Positions 34,201 to 44,579 are shown, counted from the first letter of the stretch. The stretch is 64,000 nucleotides of DNA from Apteryx mantelli (GCF_036417845.1 NC_090017.1:62001-126000); one strand, 5' to 3'. Program-made: numbers and translations. Notes: a model not told the origin generated them from the letters alone.

Positions 34201-37200
34201 GGGGCCCCGCGGGCTCCAGCGCCCGGCCCTGGCGCAGCGCCGGCTCCCAGGCCACCTCGGTGACGTCCCCCTCGCCTGTCCCACCGCGGTGGCACCACCG
34301 TCACCGCCGTGTCACCACCATGGGACCCCCCCCCCCCATGGGACCCCCCCCCCCCGGCCACCTCGGTGACGTCCCCCTCCATGTCACCTCCATGGCACCC
34401 ATGGGACCCCCCCCCCCCAGGCCACCTCGGTGACATCCCACTGTGGTGGCACCCATGTCACCTCCATGTCACCTCCATGGCACCCATGGAACCCCCCCCC
34501 CCCAGGCCACCTCGGTGACATCCCACCGTGGTGGCACCCATGTCACCTCCATGTCACCTCCATGGGACCCCATGGGACCCCCCCCAAGCCACCTCGGTGA
34601 CGTCCCCCTCCATGTCATCTCCATGGCACCCATGGGACCCCCCCCAGGCCACCTCGGTGACGTCCCACCGTGGTGGCACCCATGTCACCTCCATGTCACC
34701 TCCATGGCACCCATGGGACCCCCCCCAGGCCACCTCGGTGACATCCCACCGTGGTGGCACCCATGTCACCTCCATGTCACCTCCATGGGACCCCCCAGGC
34801 CACCTCGGTGACGCCCCCCTCCATGTCACCCTCATGGCACCCATGGGACCCCACGGGACCTCAGGGACCCCCCCCCCCCAACCGCAGGACCCCCGACCCC
34901 AGGCCACCGGGGGCCCAGGCGTCCGGGACACCCCCCCCCTGCCCCCCCCCCATCCTGGGGACCCTCCAGCCACCGGGGGCCCAGGCGTCCGGGGACACGC
35001 ACCGACGCTGAAGCGGCTGTTGGGGACGAGGTGCAGCACAGCCCGGGTGCCTGGGGACGCGTCACCCGTGTCACCTGTGTCCCCCCCCATGTCCCTCCAT
35101 GTCCTTCCATGTCCCCCCATGTCCCCCCATGTCCCCCCATGTCCCTCCATGTCCCCCATGTCCCCCATGTCCCCCTATGTCCCTCCATGTCCTCCATGTC
35201 CCCCTATGTCCCTCCATGTCCCCCATGTTCCTCCATGTCCCCCATGTCCCCCATGTCCCTCCATGTCCCTCCATGTCCCTCCATGTCCCCCCATGTCCCC
35301 CATGTCCCTCCATGTTCCTCCATGTCCTCCATGTCCCTCCATGTCCCCCCATGTCCCCCCATGTCCCTCCATGTCCCTCCATGTCCCCCATGTCCCCCAT
35401 GTCCCTCCATGTCCCCCCATGTCCCTCCATGTCCCTCCATGTCCCTCCATGTCCCTCCATGTCCCCCATGTCCCCCCATGTCCCTCCATGTCCCCCCATG
35501 TCCCCCATGTCCCTCCATGTCCCTCCATGTCCCTCCATGTCCCCCATGTCCCCCCATGTCCCTCCATGTCCCCCATGTCCCTCCATGTCCCTCCATGTTC
35601 CTCCATGTCCCTCCATGTCCCTCCATGTCCCCCATGTCCCCCCATGTCCCTCCATGTCCCTCCATGTCCCCCATGTCCCTCCGTGTCCCTCCATGTCCCC
35701 CCATGTCCCCCCATGTCCCCCCATGTCCCTCCATGTCCCCCATGTCCCTCCATGTCCCTCCATGTCCCTCCATGTCCCCCCATGTCCCCCATGTCCCTCC
35801 ATGTTCCTCCATGTCCTCCATGTCCCTCCATGTCCCCCCATGTCCCCCCATGTCCCTCCATGTCCCTCCATGTCCCCCATGTCCCCCATGTCCCCCATGT
35901 CCCTCCATGTCCCCCCATGTCCCTCCATGTCCCTCCATGTCCCTCCATGTCCCTCCACGTCCCCCCCGTCCCGTGTCCCCGCACTCACGGGACTCCCAGG
36001 CTCTCGCCGGGGGGGTCCCCAGCTCCCGGCGGTCGCGGCCGCCCCAGGGGTCCTGCGAGGGCGCAGGGGTCACGCCGGGGGCCCAGGCGTCCGGGTGCCA
36101 CCCCCACCCCCCCCCCCCAGCCGGCACCCGGCACGTACGTGTCGCCCAGCCCGGCGCACACGTGAGGACACGCCTGGACACGCAGCGCCACCGGCTGCCG
36201 CCAGCCCCGGGGCCCAGGCGTCCGGGAGGGGCCTTGCTCCCGCCGCGAGGCCTCCCTGCCCCGAGGGGCCCAGGCGTCCGGGGACCCAGGTGTCCGGGAC
36301 CCACCCAACCTGGGGGCCCAGGCGTCCGGGACCCCCCACCCCAGGGGCCCAGGTGTCCAGGACCCCCCACCCCCAGGGACCCAGGTGTCCAGGACCCACC
36401 CAACCTGGGGGCCCAGGCGTCCGGGACCCCCCACCCCCAGGGACCCAGGCGTCCGGGCCCAGGGGACCCAGGCGTCCGGGGGCCCAGGTGTCCGGGACCC
36501 CCCACCCCAGGGGGCCCAGGTGTCTGGGACCTCCCACCCCAGGGGGCCCAGGCGTCCGGGACCCCCCACCCCAGGGGCCCAGGTGTCCGGGACCCCCCAC
36601 CCCAGGGGGCCCAGGCGTCCGGGACCCACCCAACCTGGGGGCCCAGGCGTCCGGGACCCCCCACCCCCAGGGACCCAGGCGTCCGGGCCCAGGGGACCCA
36701 GGCGTCCGGGGGCCCAGGTGTCCGGGACCCCCCACCCCAGGGGGCCCAGGTGTCTGGGACCTCCCACCCCAGGGGGCCCAGGCGTCCGGGACCCCCCACC
36801 CCAGGGGCCCAGGTGTCCGGGACCCCCCACCCCAGGGGGCCCAGGCGTCCGGGACCCACCCAACCTGGGGGCCCAGGCGTCCGGGACCCCCCACCCCCAG
36901 GGACCCAGGCGTCCGGGCCCAGGGGACCCAGGCGTCCGGGGGCCCAGGTGTCCGGGACCCCCCCACCCCAGGGGGCCCAGGTGTCTGGGACCTCCCACCC
37001 CAGGGGGCCCAGGCGTCCGGGACCCCCCACCCCAGGGGCCCAGGTGTCCGGGACCCCCCACCCCAGGGGGCCCAGGCGTCCGGGACCCACCCAACCTGGG
37101 GGCCCAGGCGTCCGGGGGACCCGGGTGTTCGGGGACCCAGGCGTCCGGGACCCCCCAACCCCAGGGACCCAGGTGTCCGGGGGCCCAGGCGTCCGGGACC

Positions 37201-37433
37201 CCCCAACCCCAGGGACCCAGGTGTCCGGGGACCCAGGCGTCCGGGACCTCCCACCCCAGGGGGCCCAGGCGTCCGGGGGGCCCCGGCGTCCGGCTCACCT
37301 GCAGCCGCCCCCGCAGCTCCTCCAGCTGCGCCCGCAGCGCCCCCAGCTCCCGCCGCTGCTCCAGCACCGCCGCCAGGCACAGCAGGGCCCCCAGGGCCGC
37401 CCCCCCCGCCAGCCACCGCCCCCCCGCCCCCAT
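31246..37433 (-). CDS. TNFSF13: TNFSF13 (APRIL), TNF-family ligand
   Basis: Type II membrane or secreted cytokine that in mammals binds TACI and BCMA and supports plasma cells. Six exons: 37299-37433, 35989-36052, 35003-35050, 34157-34275, 32643-32781, 31246-31355. Phases are consistent, giving about 204 residues. Exon 1 encodes MGAGGRW, a hydrophobic segment (LAGGAALGALLCLAAVL) and a heptad-like stalk. The TNF-homology domain has VLHLVP, GDVTEVAWEPALRQGR, GLYLVYSQVLF, DPTFTMGQV, the disulphide pair RCVRSM/SCFTA and the end HGTFLGIVRL, all APRIL-specific. The basic heparan-binding QKQKKQ motif of human APRIL is not seen before VLHLVP. Introns are unusually repeat-rich, and exon 4 lies between minisatellites containing copies of its own edges. 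Confidence 0.95.
31365..32640. repeat. Minisatellites of TNFSF13 intron 5
   Basis: 31365-31650: GGGGACACGCACATG units. 31680-32640: CCCAGTGGATCCCAGTCCC units, with a superunit near 177 bp repeated about three times (starts near 32093, 32270, 32447). Confidence 0.93.
32800..34155. repeat. Minisatellites of TNFSF13 intron 4
   Basis: 32800-33450: ACACGCCTCCACACGCATC units. 33470-34155: GGGGACACRTTGGGGACA units interleaved with four copies of the 3' edge of exon 4. Confidence 0.95.
34290..34870. repeat. Minisatellite of TNFSF13 intron 3 containing copies of the 5' edge of exon 4
   Basis: Units of 60-85 bp: GGCCACCTCGGTGACRTCCC, then GTGGCACCCATGTCACCTCC, then a C run. About seven copies. The exon's own GDVTEVAW coding segment is the homologous part. 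Confidence 0.93.
35080..35965. repeat. Minisatellite ATGTCCCTCC / ATGTCCCCC, TNFSF13 intron 2
   Basis: About 90 copies of a 9-10 bp unit with an occasional TTC or CTC variant. A roughly 540-bp superunit seems to recur (35220-35400 resembles 35760-35940). Confidence 0.96.
36070..37295. repeat. CCCAGGCGTCCGGG higher-order array, TNFSF13 intron 1
   Basis: The core repeats every 25-35 bp. A superunit of about 240 bp, marked by GACCCACCCAACCTGGGGG, occurs near 36390, 36622, 36855 and 37084 with few differences. Confidence 0.95.
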
Positions 37434-37439
37434 GGGCCC

Positions 37440-38405
37440 AGGCGTCCGGGCCGCGCTCCCCCTGCCTCTGACCTGCCTCCCTCCCCCCCCGAACTGCTCC
37501 CAGGGGCCCAGGCGTCCGGGACCCTCAGCTGCTACCAGGGGCCCAGGCGTCCGGGGCACTTCACCTCTCCCAGGGGCCCAGGCGTCCGGGACCCCCAACT
37601 GCTACCAGGGGCCCAGGCGTCCGGGACCCTTGACCTCTCCCAGGGGCCCAGGCGTCCGGGACCCCTCCCGACCACTACAAGGGACCCAGGTGTCCGGGAC
37701 CCTTGATCTCTCCCAGGGGCCCAGGCGTCCGGGACCCCCTGCGTCACTACCAGGGACCCAGGCGTCCGGGACCCCCGATTGCTCCTGAGGGCCCAGGCGT
37801 CCAGGACCCCCCCCCGACCACTACAAGGGGCCCAGGCGTCCGGGCTGGGCTCCCCTCCCCCGATCTCTGCCAGGGGCCCAGGCGTCCGGGCGCTCCCCCC
37901 CCTCGCCCCACCTGCCCCTACCCCTGCGCCGAGGACCCAGGCGTCCGGGCGCCCCCGAGCCCTGCGGTCTTGGTGCTGCTGGCGAGAGGGAGCCCAGGCG
38001 TCCGGGTGCCCCCTCCTTCCCCCCCTCCCCCCCCCCGGCAGGGGCCCAGGCGTCCGGGGTGGCCCCGAGCCGGGATCTTGCGCAAGGTGGGGAGGAACCT
38101 GCAGGGCCGGAAACCTCCGGCTCCTGCCAAGGGACCCAGGTGTCCGGGCGCCCCGCCCTGCCCTGCCCCGGGGACCCAGGCGTCCGGGAACCTGCTCCTG
38201 CCAAGGGGCCCAGGCGTCCGGGCACCCCGCTGCCCCAGGGGCCCAGGCGTCCGGCAACCTGCTCCTTCCCAAGGGGCCCAGGCGTCCGGGTGCTCTGCTC
38301 CCGCCAAGGGGCCCAGGCGTCCGGGGAACCCGCTCCCACCGGAGGACCCAGGCGTCCGGGTGCCCCCCCCGCCCCCAGGGGCCCAGGCGTCCGGGCGCCA
38401 CCACG
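37440..38405. repeat. CCCAGGCGTCCGGG array upstream of TNFSF13
   Basis: The whole gap from the TNFSF13 ATG to the TNFSF12 3' end is this minisatellite. No TATA or CCAAT box is visible, so any TNFSF13 promoter lies in or next to repeat DNA. Confidence 0.93.
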
Positions 38406-38409
38406 CAGA

Positions 38410-38470
38410 CCGTCTCGTTTTCTCGTATCTCTATTTTATACATAATTATAATTTCTGATATAAAATCTCC
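38410..38470 (-). terminator. TNFSF12: Probable TNFSF12 3' end in an isolated AT-rich patch
   Basis: A 60-bp AT-rich island in a GC-rich stretch. On the transcript strand it has GTATAAAATAG with the signal variant TATAAA at 38435-38440, about 690 bases past the TNFSF12 stop. The implied 3' UTR is mostly GGACGCCTGGG-type minisatellite. No canonical AATAAA is seen nearer the stop. Confidence 0.6.
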
Positions 38471-38594
38471 CCCTGCCGCCCTCCCCCCCCCCCCCGCAGG
38501 CTGGGTGCCCCGGGGGGCGGGGCCTCCTGTGGCTCCGCCTCCTCACCCCACAGCCAATGAGGCCTGGCCCTGGGGGGGGGGGGGGAGGCCGGTG

Positions 38595-39120
38595 CTCCCA
38601 GGCTGCCCCAGGGGGCCCAGGCGTCCGGGCCCCCCCCCCCCCTCCGAAGGGACCCAGGTGTCCGAGTCACCCTCAGAGGAACCCAGGAGTGCAGGTTCCC
38701 CCCCCCCCCAAGGGGGCCCAGGCGTCCGGGCCACCCCCAAGGGACCCAGGCGTCTGGTCCCCTGCCGAGGGGGCCCAGGTGTCCGGGTCACCCCTCCCCA
38801 AAGGGACCCAGGCGTCCGGGTCATCCCCAGAGGGACCCAGGCATCCAGCCCCCCCCAAGGGACCCAGACACCCCCTCGAGGGGGCCCAGGCGTCCGGGGC
38901 CCCCCCCACCTCCTCGAGGGGGCCCAGGTGTCCGGGCCACTCTCCCCCCTCGAGGGGGCCCAGGCGTCCGGGTCACCCCCCCTCGAGGGGGCCCAGGCGT
39001 CCGGGCCACACACCCCCCTCGAGGGGGCCCAGGCGTCCGGACCCCCCCCACCTCCTCGAGGGGGCCCAGGCGTCCGGACCCCCCCCCCCCCCGCCTCCTC
39101 GAGGGGGCCCAGGCGTCCGG
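38595..39120. repeat. CCTCGAGGGGGCCCAGGCGTCCGG array in the TNFSF12 3' UTR
   Basis: Core minisatellite with an XhoI-like CCTCGAGGG element in the distal half; immediately follows the TNFSF12 stop. Confidence 0.92.
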
Positions 39121-39128
39121 GCCGGCCC

Positions 39129-42100
39129 TCAGCGCACCTGGAAGAGGCCGAAGTAGGTGAGGTAGGGCTCGGGCTTGAGGCGGACGCGGGGCAGGGTGCG
39201 CAGCGCCAGGGGGGCGGCGGGCGGCAGCGCCAGGAGCCCCCCCAGGCGGCAGCCCCGCAAACGGGCCCCGGCGTCGCCCGGCCGCGGCGGCGGCAGCTGC
39301 TCCAGGCACCGCAGCGCCAGCGCCCCCCCCACCGCCACCTCCAGCTTCAGGTAGGCCGTGCCCGCCTCGTCGAAGTGCGCCTGCCGGGGGGGGGGGGGGA
39401 CGGGCCCAGGCGTCCGGGTGAGCGGGGCGTCACCCCCCCCACCCCGACCCTGCGCACGCCCCTGGGGGCCCAGGCGTCCGGGGGCCCAGGTGTCCGGGTG
39501 AGCGGGGGCGTCACCCCCCCCACCCCGACCCTGCGCACGCCCCTGGGGGCCCAGGTGTCCGGGGGCCCAGGCGTCCGGGTGAGCGGGGCGTCACCCCCCC
39601 CACCCCAACCCTGCGCACGCCCCTGGGGGCCCAGGCGTCCGGGTGAGCGGGGCGTCACCCCCCCCACCCCGACCCTGCGCACGCCCCTGGGGGCCCAGGC
39701 GTCCAGGTGAGCGGGGGCATCACCCCCCCCCCCACCCTGACCCTGCGCAAGCCCCTGGGGGCCCAGGTGTCCGGGTGCTGACCTCCCCCCTCACCCCCCA
39801 GGGCCCAGGTGTCTGAGGGGCCCAGGCGTCCCGGCACTGACCCTCCACCCTCCTGGGACCCTGGTGTCCAAGGGGCCCAGGCGTCTGGGGGCCCGGGTGT
39901 CTGAGGGGCCCAGGCGTCCTGGCACTGACCCTCCACCCTCCTGGGACCCTGGTGTCCAAGGGGCCCAGGCGTCCGGGGGCCCAGGTGTCTGAGGGGCCCA
40001 GGCGTCCCGGCACTGACCCTCCACCCTCCCAGGGCCCAGGTGTCCAAGGGGCCCCGGCGTCCGGGTGCTGATTCTCCCCCCTCCCGGGGCCCCGGTGTCC
40101 GAGGGGCCCAGGCGTCCGAGGGGCCCCGGCGTCCGGCGCACCTGGCTGTAGAGGTAGTAGAGGCCCGGCCGGGCCACGCGGAAGCCGCCGCTCGCCGGGT
40201 CGTAGCTCAGCGGCGACGTCGCGTTGAGCCGCGACTCGGCCCAGCCCCGGATCGTCCCGTCCGCCTCTGCGCGGGGACACGGGGGGGGGGGCAGCGTGGG
40301 GCCGTGGGGACACCGTGGGGACATCGGTGGGATACGGGGATGCTGGGGGCATGGGGACATGGGGACACTGGGGGGACACTGGGGGGACACCATGGGGGGA
40401 CATGGGGACACCATGGGGACACCAGGGACATGGGGACACCGTGGGGACATCGGGGGGACATGGGGATGCCGGGGGCACGGGGACACCATGGGGACACCAT
40501 GGGGACATGGGGTGACATGGGGACATCATGGGGACATGGGGACACCAGGAGGACATGGGGACACCATGGGGACATGGGGTGACATGGGGACCCTCCAGGA
40601 CACCATGGGGACAGAGACCCCCCCCCGGGGACAGCCCCCCTTCCCCCGGCTGGGAGGGACCCAGGCGTCCGGGCCCCCCCCCCCGTTACCTGCCAGGATC
40701 CCGTCCCGCGACGCTCCGGCCTGAACTGCAACGGCAGCACCCGGTCACGGGCGCCCGGACGCCTGGGCCCCCCGGACGCCTGGGCCCCCCGGACGCCTGG
40801 GCCCTCGCGGGCTGGGGGAAGGGCGCCCGGACGCCTGGGTCTTCCATCCGGGGGAGGGGATCTGCCCCTGGGTGCCCCCCCCGGCCCCCCAGGTGCCCCC
40901 CACCCCTGGGTGCCCCCCCGGCCCCCCCTCACCTTCGTAGTGGGCGGCCCAGGCCGGGGCGGCAGCAGCTTTGCGGCTTCGGGGCCTCTTCCGGGGCGCT
41001 GCAACGGCAGTGAGGGTGCAGGGGCCCAGGCGTCCGGGGGGCCCAGGCGTCCGGGCATGGCCCCATCCCCCCCCAGGGGGCCCAGGTGTCCGAGGGGCCC
41101 AGGCGTCCGGGCATGGCCCCATCCCCCCTGGGGGGCCCAGGCATCCGGGGGGCCCAGGCATCCGGGCACGGCCCCATCCCCCCCCAGGGGGCCCAGGTGT
41201 CCGAGGGGCCCAGGCGTCCGGGCATGGCCCCATCCCCCCTGGGGGGCCCAGGCATCCGGGGGGCCCAGGCGTCCGGGCACATCCCCACCCTTCCAGGGCA
41301 CCCAGGAATCCAGGGGGCCCAGGTGTCCGGGCATGGCCCCATCCCCCCTCATGGGACCCAGGCGTCCAGGGGGCCCAGGTGTCCGGGCATGGCCCCATCC
41401 CCCCCCAGGGGGCCCAGGCGTCCGAGGGGCCCAGGCGTCCGGGCATGGCCCCATCCCCCCTCATGGGACCCAGGCGTCCGAGGGGCCCAGGCGTCCGGGC
41501 ACTCACCAGCGCGCCGGTGCCGGGGCGGCCGGGGCTGCTCCTGGCTCAGGCCCCGGGGCAGGAGCTGCAAGGGGGGGGGTGGAAATGGGGGTAAAAAGGG
41601 TGTAAATGGGGCAAATGGGGTGTGAACGGGGAGAAAGGGGGGTAAAGGGGGTGTAAACGGGGGGTACCGGCACCTACCCCGGGCGGCTCCAGCGCCGACG
41701 CCCCCCCCTGCAGCAGCGCCTGGGGAGAGACGGGGCCGTGACCCCCCCGGGACCCAGGCGTCCGGGCTCTGCCCCCTCCCCCGCCCGGACGCCTGGGCAC
41801 CCCTGGCCTGGCCGTGCTAGTGGGGTTCGCGCCGGGCTTTTGCACGGGGTTTGTGAGACGTTTGCACAGCGTTTGCACGGCGTTTGCACAGCGTTTGCAC
41901 GGTGTTTGCACAGCGTTTGCAAGGAGTTTGCACAGCGTTTGCACGGCGTTTGCACAGCGTTTGCACGGTGTTTGCACAGCGTTTGCATGGAGTTTGCACA
42001 GCGTTTGCACGGCGTTTGCACAGGGTTTGCACAGGGTTTGCATGGTGTTTGCACAGGGTTTGCACAGCGTTTGCATGGTGTTTGCACGGCGTTTGCACAG

Positions 42101-43583
42101 CGTTTGCATGGTGTTTGCACAGCGTTTGCACGGCGTTTGCATAGCGTTTTGCACGGGATTTGCACCGTTTGCCCAGCGTTTGCACGGTCCTTGCACAACG
42201 TTTGCACAGCGCTCGCGCTGCACCTGCAGCAGGTTTGCGTGACGTTTGCAGCGGGGTCGCGGCGCGTTTGCACGGCGCTCGCAGTGAACTCGCAGGGCGT
42301 TTGCTGTGCGTTGGCAGCTTTTCCGCCGTGCGTTTGCAGCCCGTTTGCAGTGAGTTTGCAGCGCCCGTGTGCAGCATTAGCAGAGCATTTCCAGTGCAAT
42401 CACACTGCCTTTGCGTTGCGTTTGCACTGTGCTCCCAGCGCAATTGCACAATATTTGCAGCAGAATCACGCAGTATTTGCAGCGCGATCACCCAGCCTTC
42501 GGAGTGCCTCTGCGGCGTGTTTCCAGTGCAATCGCACTGTATTTGTGGTGCTATCGCACATCTTTTGCAGCGCATTTGCGATGTGTCGCCAGGGCAATCG
42601 CACAGTATTTGCAGTGCAATTGCACCTGTTTGGCAGTGGCATCACACGAACTTTGCAGTGCGTCGGTGGCATATTTCCAGTGCAATCGCACAGCATTTGT
42701 GGTGTAATTGCACACCTTTTGCAGTGCACTCGCAGCATGTTCCCAGTGCAATTGCATGGCATTTGCAGTGCAATCGCACAACTTTTGCAGTGCAATCGCA
42801 CAAACTTTGCAGTGCGATAGCACAACTTTTGCAGTGCGTTTGCAGCGTGTTGCCAGTGCAATAGCACAGTGTTTGCAGTGCAATTACACAACCTTTGCAG
42901 TGCAATCGCCCTGTATTTGCAGTGCAATCGTACAACCTCTGCAGTGCGTTCGCAGCGTGTTGCCAGTGCAATCGCACAGTGTTTTCAGTGCAATCGCCCT
43001 GTGTTTGCAGTGCAATCGCACGACCTTTGCAGTGCAATCGCACAACCTCTGCAGTGCAATCGCCCTGTATTTGCAGTGCAATCGCACAACCTCTGCAGCG
43101 CGTTTGCAGCGTGTTGCCAGTGCAATCGCACAGTGTTTTCAGTGCAATCGCCCTGTATTTGCAGTGCAATTGCATGACCTCTGCAGTGCAATCGCACGAC
43201 CTCTGCAGTGCAATCGCACAACCTTTGCAGTGCAATTGCACAACTTCTGCAGCGCGTTCGCGGCGCGTTGCCGGTGCAATCACACGGTGTTTGCAGTGCA
43301 ATTGCACAACTTTTCCAGTGCGTTCGCGGCGCGTTGCCGGTGCAACCGCGCGGCGTTCGCAGCGCAATCGCGCCGCCCCCCCCGCGGCCCCGTCGCGCGC
43401 CCCCCGCCCCCCCCACCGCCCCGCGCGGCCCCTCACCTGCGCGGCGGGCGCAGCGCCGCGGGCCCAGGCGCCGAGCGCCAGCCCCAGGCTGAGGCCGGCC
43501 AGGCTGAGCGCGGCGCCGGCGGCGGAGCCCAGCAGCACCAGGCGGGCGCCCCGCAGCGCCCCCGAGCCCCGGAGCCGGCCCAT
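39129..43583 (-). CDS. TNFSF12: TNFSF12 (TWEAK), TNF-family ligand
   Basis: Type II membrane cytokine; in mammals it signals through Fn14 (TNFRSF12A). Seven exons: 43437-43583, 41678-41719, 41507-41564, 40933-40998, 40690-40725, 40142-40266, 39129-39380. All phases agree and give about 241 residues (human 249). Exon 1: MGRLRGSG, then one hydrophobic membrane segment. A basic furin-like stretch RKRPRSRK (exon 4) precedes AAHYE as in TWEAK. The TNF domain shows DGTIRGW, LNATSPLSY (glycosylation sequon), RPGLYYLYSQ, HFDEAGTAYLKL, LALRCLE and the hallmark end LTYFGLFQV. Exon 6 ends in phase 0, as does TNFSF13 exon 1. The in-frame start has a good context, and upstream sequence is promoter-like repeat. 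Confidence 0.96.
39395..40135. repeat. Minisatellite of about 60-bp units, TNFSF12 intron 6
   Basis: 39395-39770 has units GTGAGCGGGGCGTCACCC then CCCTGCGCACGCCCCTGGG. 39770-40135 has GGGCCCAGGTGTCYGAGG units. Confidence 0.93.
40280..40620. repeat. Minisatellite GGGGACACCATGGGGACATG, TNFSF12 intron 5
   Basis: Units of 10-30 bp between exons 40142-40266 and 40690-40725. Confidence 0.93.
41025..41505. repeat. Minisatellite of 60-bp units, TNFSF12 intron 3
   Basis: Eight or nine copies of GGCCCAGGCGTCCGGGCATG then GCCCCATCCCCCCC, several nearly identical. Confidence 0.95.
41830..42300. repeat. GTTTGCACAGC / GTTTGCACGGC minisatellite, TNFSF12 intron 1
   Basis: About 28 copies of a 15-16 bp unit (GCGTTTGCACGGT, GCGTTTGCACAGC), interspersed with GTTTGCATGG. 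Confidence 0.97.
42300..43375. repeat. GCAGTGCAATCGCACAAC minisatellite, TNFSF12 intron 1
   Basis: A derivative of the preceding unit: TTTGCAGTGCAATCGCACA at about 20 bp, with larger copies (GTTGCCAGTGCAATCGCACAG). About 45 units. Confidence 0.96.
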
Positions 43584-43589
43584 CGCCGC

Positions 43590-44490
43590 CCGGGCCTGGG
43601 CCTGCGCCTGGGCCTGCGCCTGGGCCTGGGCCTGCGCCGGGCGCTGCACGCGGGGCGCGACGGGACGGGACGGCGGCGCCGCCGCAGGAAGCAGGACGTG
43701 GGGGCGAGCGCGGGGGGAGCGCGGCCCGGCCGCCGGGGCCTCGCGCCGCAGCGGCCGGGCTGCAAAGCGGCCGGGAAAGGGGGGGGACGCGCGGAGCGTG
43801 CAAAAGAAACGCGTGCGCGCGCGCGTGCAAAGCAGCCAGGGGACGGCGCGGAACGGCCGGGAGAGCGAGCGTGCGCGTGCAAAGCAGCGGCACGAGCGTG
43901 CAAAGCAGCCAGGAGAGGGTGCAAAGCGAACGCGGATGAGCGAAGCGGCGAGGGGACGGTGCAAAGCAGCCGGGAGAGGGGGCGAGACGAGCTGGGGGGG
44001 GGTGTGTGTGTGTGTGTGCAAAGCAGCGGCACGAGCGTGCAAAGCAGCCGGGAAGGGGGTGCGGAGCGTGCAAAATAAACGCGTGCGTGTGCAAAGCAGC
44101 GAGGGGGCTGCGCAAAGGAGCCGGGAGAGGGAGCGTGCGCGTGCAAAGCAGCGGCGCGAGCGTGCAAAGCGGCCGCCGGAGGGTGCGGAGCGAGCGCGCG
44201 CGTGCAAAGCCGCAGGATTACGGCGCGGGGCGAGCGTGCAAAGCGAGCGCGTTGATGGTGCGAAGCAGCCCGGAGAGCTGCAGCGCGGCGGCAGCGGCAC
44301 CGCCAAACCCGCGCACACGCGTGTGCAAGCGTGTTGCACGCGTGCACACCCGACCCGAAGCCCCCCCCCCCCCCGGTCCTTGCACCCAGCAAAATTGGGG
44401 TGCAGGGACGGCGGGATCCAGGCACCCGCAGTGGTGGCGGTGGTGGGGGGGAAGGGGGTGTTTTTTGGGGTGAAAAAGGGGGGGTTTGGG
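43590..44490 (-). promoter_or_regulatory. TNFSF12: TNFSF12 upstream CpG-rich region built from GTGCAAAGCAGC repeats
   Basis: Between the TNFSF12 ATG and the minus-strand tRNA the DNA is CpG-dense. From about 43800 to 44280 it consists of imperfect repeats of a GAGCGTGCAAAGCAGC-like unit, the same TTTGCACG core (reverse complement) that fills intron 1. No TATA or CCAAT box was recognised near the start codon. Confidence 0.5.
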
Positions 44491-44497
44491 CCCCGCC

Positions 44498-44579
44498 TGG
44501 CAGCGGTGGGATTCGAACCCACGTCCCCGCGGGGACTGGAGCCTAAATCCAGCGCCTTGGACCGCTCGGCCACGCTACC
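44498..44579 (-). tRNA. tRNA-Leu (anticodon UAG), minus-strand copy
   Basis: Reverse complement gives an 82-nt cloverleaf: acceptor GGTAGCG pairs with CGCTGCC, discriminator A, A box TGGCCGAGCGG, anticodon loop ATTTAGG (UAG), long variable arm typical of Leu tRNA and B box GGTTCGAATCC. No intron. A T run (the A run at 44472-44476 on the + strand) lies just downstream as a Pol III terminator. Confidence 0.95.

Noticed and set aside
34300-36000. CRISPR-like arrays suggested by regular spacing in the short-unit repeats
   Set aside because: Units are contiguous with no unique spacers, and the DNA is a vertebrate nuclear locus.
41674-42820. Cys-rich repetitive ORFs in TNFSF12 intron 1 (VQTPCKRCANA, FAQRLHGVCTA), looking like a small cysteine-repeat protein
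   Set aside because: Open in both directions because the 15-bp unit is a multiple of three and lacks stops. No start context, splice support or family match.
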